Shown piece after piece: positions 57,383 to 64,000 of a stretch of DNA of 64,000 nucleotides. Below the pieces are notes generated by a model, which was given only the letters and a program-made list of their open reading frames with translations, searched no databases and had not been told where the DNA came from. Source of the DNA: Calocera cornea HHB12733 (taxonomy: Eukaryota > Basidiomycota > Dacrymycetes > Dacrymycetales > Dacrymycetaceae); assembly GCA_001632435.1 (NCBI GenBank), contig KV423975.1:39145-103144 (forward strand), in the 5' to 3' direction. Position 1 is the first letter of the stretch. Every line of letters begins with the position of its first letter. Position numbers and translations under genes: made by a program.

Positions 57383-58021
57383 GAAAGCTATTTGCCAAAA
57401 TTCCAGCTTGCTCTTGCATTGATTTATTGAAGCCTAATATATTTTATATTTCAATGCACACTAATTGGGCAGTCATGTTAGTGTTAGGGTTGGGGTATAG
57501 GGTTAGGGTTAGCTTTATTTTGCTTCTATTGTGTGGCAGCGCACATGGCGCTTCCGCTCTGAGGGGACCCTTCTCTTGTGCGAAAGGACGAGTCCACCCC
57601 GCACAGCCACTGGACCCTTGCCCGCACGTGGGCGAAACATGTGCGGGTTCATGGCCACGGTCTGATCTGCTTCATTATAGATGTTACAGAGAACGACCGG
57701 GCTTCTATCTATATTGATTAGACTTGCACGGCAACTTGAAGCTGTAGCGTGGTTTGTTTGTTCTACACATCTCATTGCACAATCTACATAAGGGGCATCG
57801 CCATTTATGCATCTATATTGATGTATGCGAACGGTGACGGATATATGTCCTGAAGCCAATCCTTTGCCCAAGGGGCCGACAGGGTGCAGAACGCCGTACG
57901 ATAGCATGGCCACAAATGGGCTCTGGAGTATCGGTTATATAACCGGTCTACACTCTATTCGTACACTGGACTGACTTGTGCGCGTTCTTGCACCAAGCTT
58001 AAGGCCATTGCATTGGACGAC

Positions 58022-59103
58022 ATGTCCTTGTTTATCCAAGGTAAGCGTCTGGACTTGAGATGAACTGTTTGACCCACTAGTTTATTTCTCCAGGTACTGA
58101 CGGCGTACTATTGCGTGATCGATGGGGCTTTCCAGAAGCCACTCTAGCATCGGACAACCCGGCTCATTTGTCCACGTTCCCTCCTTCCTACGAGGGTGTT
58201 TGCCATCTCCTTACGATTTGCTCGAAGACGAACATCATCGATAAAGGACACCACACTGACATCATGGCCGATCTGGGCGACAATGGCTCCTCTTCCCTTG
58301 CGATTCTGCGACTTCAAGGCTTCCTGAAGCATACCAAGATTGGTACGTATGGTAATTGGGATGGGTAAGCTTAGTGTGCTGTAGTGGTTGTGCGTCGCGG
58401 CTAACTCAACTAGGAATTCTGATAACTGCATGTCTGCGATCAACGCCATTCACCTGGAGCCCGGTTCCGGCGCGTTTGGCGCTATATGGGTGGATACATG
58501 GAGGGCTATTGATCATGTTCGCAGGTGGTATGGTGCGATGACCCATGCGATATGTGCAGATAGAGTGAGGATTAGTGATATGGACAGCATTCGTTGCTCG
58601 CGTCGTGTCTTCTCGCGGGTGAGCAGAGCAAACGTGTCTTGTTGGATGATGTCTAACGTTATGACAGTACCGCAACGAGTCTTATATCGCATCCGGAAGA
58701 GGGAATCAGATGCTCGATGCGGCTTTGACCCGGGTTAGCCATCAATGGTACCCAGAGGTCCCTGCTCTATTGGGTGTACGCCGAAGCGATGGTCGGGTGT
58801 CCCATGGACATCCTGCCGTCTTTCATGATGGCGATTTCGTTGACATCGCGATTTCATTCGATGTGGTTGAACGCCCTGGCAACACGTTCAACCTGTATCT
58901 CAAGTTGGAGCACCTCGTCCAATTGGCTGCCCATGATAGTCTGTATTCATCTGTGAAGGCTTATCTCCTTCTTTTGTTGGTCACCGCTGATATGTTAACA
59001 GTCTACGCTTCACATACGTGGGATCCAAATTCCTTCTACAACCATGAATGTACAGCGTGCAACCTTGGAGTTCGTAGAAGACGAGGTGGAGGCATCCCCT
59101 TGA
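58022..59103 (+). CDS. Unassigned protein, five exons
   Basis: Exons 58022-58040, 58094-58346, 58414-58618, 58668-58952 and 59002-59103 give 287 aa. N-terminal region: MSLFIQGTDGVLLRDRWGFP. The middle contains AINAIHLEPGSGAFGAIWVD, and the C-terminal part a beta-rich stretch (HDGDFVDIAISFDVV, FNLYLKLEHLVQLAAH). It closes with an acidic tail, EFVEDEVEASP. The penultimate intron (49 nt, CTGAT branch site) is preferred over read-through, because read-through inserts a hydrophobic LLLLL segment. No family recognised; its strand pattern resembles the end of the protein at 54403-55770. Confidence 0.6.
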
Positions 59104-59219
59104 AGAGATCATCGCTTCATTATCAGTCTGTACCAGTCATCTTTACCAGCCAGAATGAAATTCGGTCCATCTCTGAGAAACGGCTGTGAGCAGTCCTCCT
59201 TAAGATAGGAGACGGATAT

Positions 59220-59980
59220 CTGACATTCTCACTGTCTATGAGGAGCTACGAAGAACTTTAAGAGCTGCACATGTAGCGGTTGTAACATCTTACCTGTTCA
59301 GCAGGAGAGAAGTCCGTCGGAAGACTGAGCAGTTCTGCAACTCGCTTCGGTGTTTGACCGTGCAATATATCCGCAAGCCCTTTACATGCCAGCAAGCTGT
59401 TTCTGAAATGAGCTCCTGTATCGGAATGCCATGTGAATGTATGTACACAAGACCGCGTATGTCGAGGTAATCTGCAGTCTGTAGAGTGTGTTCAGCAGTG
59501 ACTCTGATTGATGTTTATATTTCACCTCAAGTATAGCAAGTCTGACTTTATTGTCAGTCCGGTATACGAGCGTGGACGTATACTCACATTTCGCGCGAAT
59601 CTTGCCCAATGTAGCCCATCTCCCAATCGGAGAAAACGTGGTCTGGTCCGGCCTTTTCCGCGGGATCGCTGTTCTCGAAATGGTTGCACCAAACCAGCAC
59701 CTTGTGCAATAAAATGAGTCTATCGGAATCTGAGAGATGTGGATTCACTTGCCTTTGTTAGCATTGTAGATGACACATTGGGTAGGGGAATGCCAGTAGA
59801 ATTGTCATACGCAGCTAGTGACGAGCTCAGTGTTCGGAATCGTTTTATGCGGTGAACAGTACCATGAATACAGTCCATCACCACCCCGATATGTCTTGCC
59901 GTTTCTGTGGAAATCTCAGATCGTTGACCCTCGCGAGATATAAGGATAATTTTGGTAGGTTCGAGGTGGATGGTTGTCAT
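59220..59980 (-). CDS. Skp1-like protein
   Basis: Exons 59863-59980, 59753-59814, 59588-59700, 59526-59541, 59447-59478 and 59294-59396 give 148 aa before a final exon that I cannot fix (end near 59190-59293). Skp1 signatures in order: KIILISREGQRSEIS, GIPLPNVSSTMLTKVLVWC, DWEMGYIGQDSREILAILE, TADYLDIRGL and GLADILHGQTPKRVAELL followed by PTDFSPAEQ. Skp1 bridges cullin to F-box proteins in SCF ubiquitin ligases. This copy is diverged from the usual near-invariant sequence. Exon 4 is 16 nt, and the intron after exon 2 begins AAG|GCAAGT, a textbook GC donor. Its 3' end converges on the gene at 58022-59103. Confidence 0.8.
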
Positions 59981-60208
59981 CTTGCTGACCGTAAGTGCAA
60001 TGATTAGGGGTTGTGATACTCAAGTCGTATTTATGCAAAGCAGAATTGTTGTTCCAAGGAGAGATGTGTGAATATTGTGTGTGCACATCAGCCCTAGGGT
60101 TTGGGATGTTGGCGATACGTTGACACCGTATCTTACGGAATACTTCATGGCATAGAGGAAAATTAGTAGCTATGAAGTATATGTGCTTTTTCTGTCATAA
60201 CGAAGGGT

Positions 60209-60852
60209 TTGATCTCGGAAGCAGGGTCTCTTCTTCCAATTGGCTTACGCACCGCCTCGCGCACAGTAAGCCTGATTGGGTGGCGTGTGGACTCGAATGC
60301 GTATGGCTGGGTGTCCCTAACCTGCGTTTATGACCAGGGGAGTCGTGCAATCGTGCACTACACCGCTTCTTCTGTCTGCACGTACGTTGGGAGACAGACT
60401 GCTCTGACTTATGCCTCTGGATTTCTTGACAATATACTACTGTGAGATGGCTGATATCGCATGCACCTGCGCATCATCGAGTGAATGGTCCCTCCGAGGC
60501 GGATCGAGATGGAATGTACCTTAGTACTGCCTCCTATGTCTATCACAGTTCCTGGGCTATCCATTTGCTCTTGATTGGTGAATCTGGGGTGGCTGCGCTC
60601 GACTGTATGAGCAACCTCTGGTCTGTGGATCCGACTGGATGTGGAATAGGACCCAGCCGCAAAGCCATGGTCGGTCACGTGTTCCCTCGTGCGTGATTAC
60701 CTGTCCAGCTGCATTTGGCGTGGTCCCCTCCTTCGCACCAACCACCACCGTGAAGCTCTCATTGGTGGCACTGGACTACAATCATAATCTCAAAGCCAAT
60801 CCAATAAAGTCTGGGATTGTTATGGAAGCTGTACTGCCGGTGGGGGATGTAT
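60209..60852 (+). CDS. Possible unassigned multi-exon gene
   Basis: Pieces in compatible phase can be chained: a segment ending near 60267, one at about 60339-60382, one from about 60444 containing GMYLSTASYVYHSSWAIHLL, and a last one with FGVVPSFAPTTTVKLSLVAL to about 60852. No start codon fits cleanly, and one intron would be only about 35 nt. It may be the 5' part of the Rad9-like gene or a separate diverged gene. No family recognised. Confidence 0.3.
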
Positions 60853-60902
60853 CGAGTGAGTACCTCTACGTTCCACTGTACCTTCTGTCTGTATGCGTGC
60901 TG

Positions 60903-63242
60903 ATGTCGTTGGAAGCATTGGTCCAGTCACTCTCGTGCTTGTCAATGTATGCGGATGACATACAGCTACTCGTATCGATGGACTCGGTATGCAGTCAGGT
61001 TCTACTCACGTTGTATGAGGGTGCTCAATGTTTCCTAGATGAAGATCTCCGCTACAAACTTATCTAAGTCGGTATATGGTCGTCTCGAACTGGAATCCTC
61101 TTTCTTCAGTTCCTACACGGTTCACTCGACGGATGCATCTAGTCCTCCTACACTCAGGCGTCAACGTCAGGATTTGCAAATCAAAGCATCGGTCAAGGCG
61201 AAGCTGCTGTTGTCTTATCTCAGACGTGCCACCGTAGAGCGTGGTGTCAAGTATGTGAAGATATCTATAAGGGATCCTTCCCTCCATACCGGATCATCCA
61301 CCGCAAAAGACTTCTCAGATGACGAGGACGGTCGGCTCGAGACTAGGTTGTTGTTAGATTTCATTTGCGAGAAAGGTATGTGGTCGTTAACTATGTCAGA
61401 GGGTAGCGACCTAACGCATATATGTGGCTCAGACGTCGAAAAGCGACATCGTATACTTCTGGAGGATGTAGATGAGCTATTGGCACCTGCTCCTCCGGAG
61501 GATGGGAAGGAAAGCGTGGTCGTGCTGAACAACTCGAACCTCCGTGACTTGTTAGGGCGCATACAACCTGCTGCTGGAAAGTCGGATGGACAAATCACGT
61601 GTGAGCTGAATCCTACGTCTATGCTATTACGTGTAACGGCTGGTGAGCGTCCTATTCTATGTGTTTCTAGGTGTGTACTGAGCCCATATCACTGGTTGCA
61701 GATGGTGCAGAGTTCTGGCGGGAGATAACTGCTGAGGGTGAGGACCTTGAGCGCTATGATGTACAAGGACCTTCGATTACGGCAGCGTTCCATATCAGAG
61801 AGTTCGCTGTGAGTTCTTTCCTGTCATTTGATTTACTCCGATAATAATTGATGTATAGGCGTCCCTTTGCTTCGCTCGTGATATCTGCAAACACCTCAGT
61901 CTTACGTTTCATGGCTCAGAACGGATCCTAATGCTGGACGTGCGACCGAGCTATCCGGAGGAGAAGGAACTCGACAATTGGCAGTTTCGTGCATACTTTG
62001 CCACCGGCCCCGGCTTGTATCCTGTGACCGGCCGCCGACGAAAGCGTGAAAGGGATGATGAGCATGTTTTGCTCTCTAAAAGGCCGAGGTATCTGGAATT
62101 CTCAAGCGGAAGGTCCAACATATCCATCAATTCCTCGAAACATGATGCCAGCATAATCACTGCAAGCTCTACTCCCGTGCGCAAGACCGTTCTTACGTCT
62201 CTACCACAGCAGGACACTACCATTGAAGGTGGTACACCCCATAATGCTAAGGCTACAACATCTCAGTTCCAGTCCATGCGTGTCCCTCGGTTCTCGCTGC
62301 CGGTTGTATCCACCCCCCGCGCTGGTACTTCATCGTTGAATAATAGAGCGAACGAAATTCACTCGACAACATTCGGATCTACTCAAGATGCTCTGGCTTC
62401 CATACATCCCTCTCGAACCACTCTTGAGCGTCTCACCTCCGTTGGGGAGCAGCCATTCGATAATGTGGTTGGAACGAATCGGAGGGAAAGGTCCAACCGA
62501 GGGGTCAATTCGAACACGAAGACTGTGGCTACTGGTGTGGCATCTGATTCGTCTGAAACCGTTGCAGAAGCCACAATGCCGAGCAATCATTACGTGCAGC
62601 ACGATAGTCAAGTTATCACAAGTCAGGTCCAACCAAATGCACCGTCTCAAGGCAGTCCCGGTGCTTCCTACCGATCAATCTCTAGCTTTGATTTCGTCTC
62701 CCAGGCGAACCGTCTGGAAAGAGAAAACTCAGCTGCGACACTTGAAGCTATGGTTAAACTGCAACATGCATACCATGAATCGGTCGCGGATGACGACGAC
62801 CACCTGGACGAGTGGGCGTCACTACCTAGTGGTGTTCAATCTGACATTCAGCAAGAAGATGGATGGACGGGCAGAGGTCATCCTCTTTCAAACATCGATC
62901 GTTCTATAGGCAACCTGCAAAATGACGCTTCGCCCCTCATATCCTCGGTCGAGCATGAAAATCTCGGACCCCTTACGACTTCCAGCAACCCTTCTCGCAC
63001 GGCACACAACCATAGGGATTCCAAGCACATTCCAGTGGAGAATAGAGTCAGGTACACCATCCGTGGTCCACCGGTGAGTCCCTTCCGTGTCTGGGGAACG
63101 GCGCTAATTTCCCACTATGCAGGTGCTACCGGGTGCTCAAGAAGTGAGACGTAGCAGGTATGCCCGATTGGATCGTCTGAATGATGGAACATCGTCCGCC
63201 GAGCCTGAGTTTTCGCAAACTCAGAAGAAAAGTAGAGGATAA
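60903..63242 (+). CDS. Rad9-like 9-1-1 checkpoint clamp subunit
   Basis: Exons 60903-60986, 61039-61642, 61702-61808, 61859-63073 and 63123-63242 give 709 aa. The N-terminal clamp domain matches Rad9 in order: LEALVQSLSCLSMYADDIQL, ISATNLSKSVYGRLELESSF (Rad9 'ATNSSKSAYCRF'), ASVKAKLLLSYLRRATVERG, and the second clamp domain EDLERYDVQGPSITAAFHIR then EFAASLCFARDICKHLSLTF (Rad9 'YDVYEPPIPIAFHLREF'). From about residue 300 a 400-residue Ser/Thr-rich tail follows, with a KRERDDEHVLLSKRPR nuclear signal, as expected for the Rad9 phospho-tail. Rad9 pairs with Rad1 and Hus1 to signal DNA damage. It is strongly diverged but apparently intact. Confidence 0.82.
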
Positions 63243-63649
63243 TGTATGTATAACCTGGCTGGTCTCAAAAACGTACTTCTGGGAAGCGGTATAGCCCTAC
63301 TGATAATGAATCTGCTTTGTGGACGAGGTGCAAGCATGTATTGGGAGTAGATTACGTCGGGCTGAGTTGCGTTCTGGCTGATGGACTGTGATTTTTCAGG
63401 TTTTGTACAAGAGAACGATTATCATTTACGTATCATACGCATGTCCTATAGTTTTATACATGGCTAATAGAACATGCGTGCAGCAGTATTTGGGGGTGTA
63501 TGCGGTGGAAAGGAACATCTGACGCAGCTAGTGTCTGACCGTCCCTGTGTTGGTTGTAGTTCGTCGAACAGGACAGCGTGAAAGATCGGAGATATTATGA
63601 GTATAGCATGCACGTATAGTAGTTATGTGATAATACAGTCAACGATAGG
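63243..63649. other. Intergenic, no gene seen
   Basis: AT-rich flank between the Rad9-like gene and the tandem repeat; nothing recognisable. Confidence 0.45.
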
Positions 63650-64000
63650 ATAGGATATAGACGCTGTCCGACCATTCTCGGGCTGGTTGGGTCCTTCGAA
63701 CTCGACACCGTCCAAGATCGCAGGAGCAGCACCCTAGGATGCACCTCGAGGATGTGAGGATGCAGTCGACCGTAAGATAGGTTGCAAGCGTGATCGGATC
63801 ATTCTGGGGCTCGTTGGACCCGTTGCACTAGATAGCATGCAAGAGCGCGGGAGCCACACCGTAGGATGCACCTGGAAGATGTGAGGATGCACTCCACCAT
63901 AAGATAGGATGCAGGCGCGATCCGACCATTCTTGGGCTGGTTCGGCCCGTCGCACTTGACAGCGTGCAAGAGCGGGGGAGCCACACAGTAGGATGCACCT
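63650..64000. repeat. 127-bp tandem repeat, continues past window
   Basis: TCCGACCATTC-type landmarks recur at 63667, 63794 and 63921, exactly 127 bp apart, and GGATGCACCT and GATGTGAGGATGCA recur in register. At least 2.7 copies are visible, with roughly 85% identity by eye. Confidence 0.9.

Larger units (their letters stand above)
56166..58021. other. Gene-free, repeat-bearing stretch
   Basis: Contains the inverted repeat arms, a diverged direct repeat (about 56447-56530 and 57467-57553) with TTAGGG-like runs, and the heptamer array at 56960-57382. The last 450 bp before 58022 look like upstream sequence of the next gene. Confidence 0.55.

Noticed and set aside
56925..57430. Long overlapping open frames on both strands (up to 158 codons) with repeating RLPS/ETQD heptads
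   Set aside because: They are the translation of the 7-nt satellite in every frame; three units make a seven-residue repeat and no unit contains a stop.
57478..57512. TTAGGG-like runs suggesting telomeric DNA
   Set aside because: Only two or three imperfect units within a longer direct repeat; not a telomere array.
1..64000. CRISPR arrays, rRNA or tRNA genes
   Set aside because: None recognised; the direct repeats present are transposon, satellite or short-motif arrays without the spacing of a CRISPR, and I saw no cloverleaf with a convincing B box. A tRNA scan would be needed to exclude a single tRNA.

Overview
The window is nuclear DNA of a filamentous basidiomycete, most likely an Agaricomycete. 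Nearly every gene is interrupted by 45-60 nt introns with fungal splice signals, and typical gene families are present: two DUF6533 membrane proteins, an opsin-related protein, a hemerythrin-like protein, flavin monooxygenases and a GH88/GH105-type hydrolase. All exon joins below were read by hand from splice consensus, reading frame and family conservation.

Layout. (1) 1-8.4 kb is repeat territory with no intact gene: (CCCAT)n tracts, a tandem duplication, two inverted-repeat elements (4029-4559, 4794-5552), a complete but dead Tc1/mariner element (5588-7837), clusters of short degenerate motifs, and five copies of a palindrome followed by TATA-like boxes. (2) 8.4-43.8 kb is gene-dense, GC-richer core sequence: GLTSCR-domain protein, opsin-related protein without the retinal lysine, NSA2, YIP1, two DUF6533 paralogues, hemerythrin-like protein, ribosomal protein uS2, D-amino-acid oxidase, flavin monooxygenase, U2AF small subunit, ADA2, V-ATPase subunit F, GH88/GH105-type hydrolase, acid sphingomyelinase-like phosphodiesterase, a second flavin monooxygenase with eight extra introns, and a seven-helix membrane protein. 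Arrays built on GCGGAAGCAAA sit at 8.0-8.3, 38.1-38.45 and 41.75-42.27 kb. (3) From about 44.6 to 63.25 kb base composition looks more AT-rich and content changes completely. A 1.9-kaa Helitron-type Rep/PIF1 helicase (47.05-52.95 kb) is surrounded by rapidly diverged but intron-containing genes: a Rad1-like and a Rad9-like clamp subunit (two of the three 9-1-1 proteins), a Skp1-like protein, a catalytically defective RNase III-fold/dsRBD protein and several unrecognised small proteins. A heptanucleotide satellite lies inside this block, and a 127-bp tandem repeat runs off the right edge.

The core genes are ordinary housekeeping and metabolic loci; NSA2/YIP1, U2AF1/ADA2 and VMA7/GH88-105 are divergent pairs. 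The block at 44.6-63.25 kb is the most unusual part: it associates a rolling-circle transposon replicase with diverged copies of the DNA-damage sliding clamp. Whether it is one mobile element with cargo or an old insertion beside a fast-evolving region cannot be settled from sequence reading alone.
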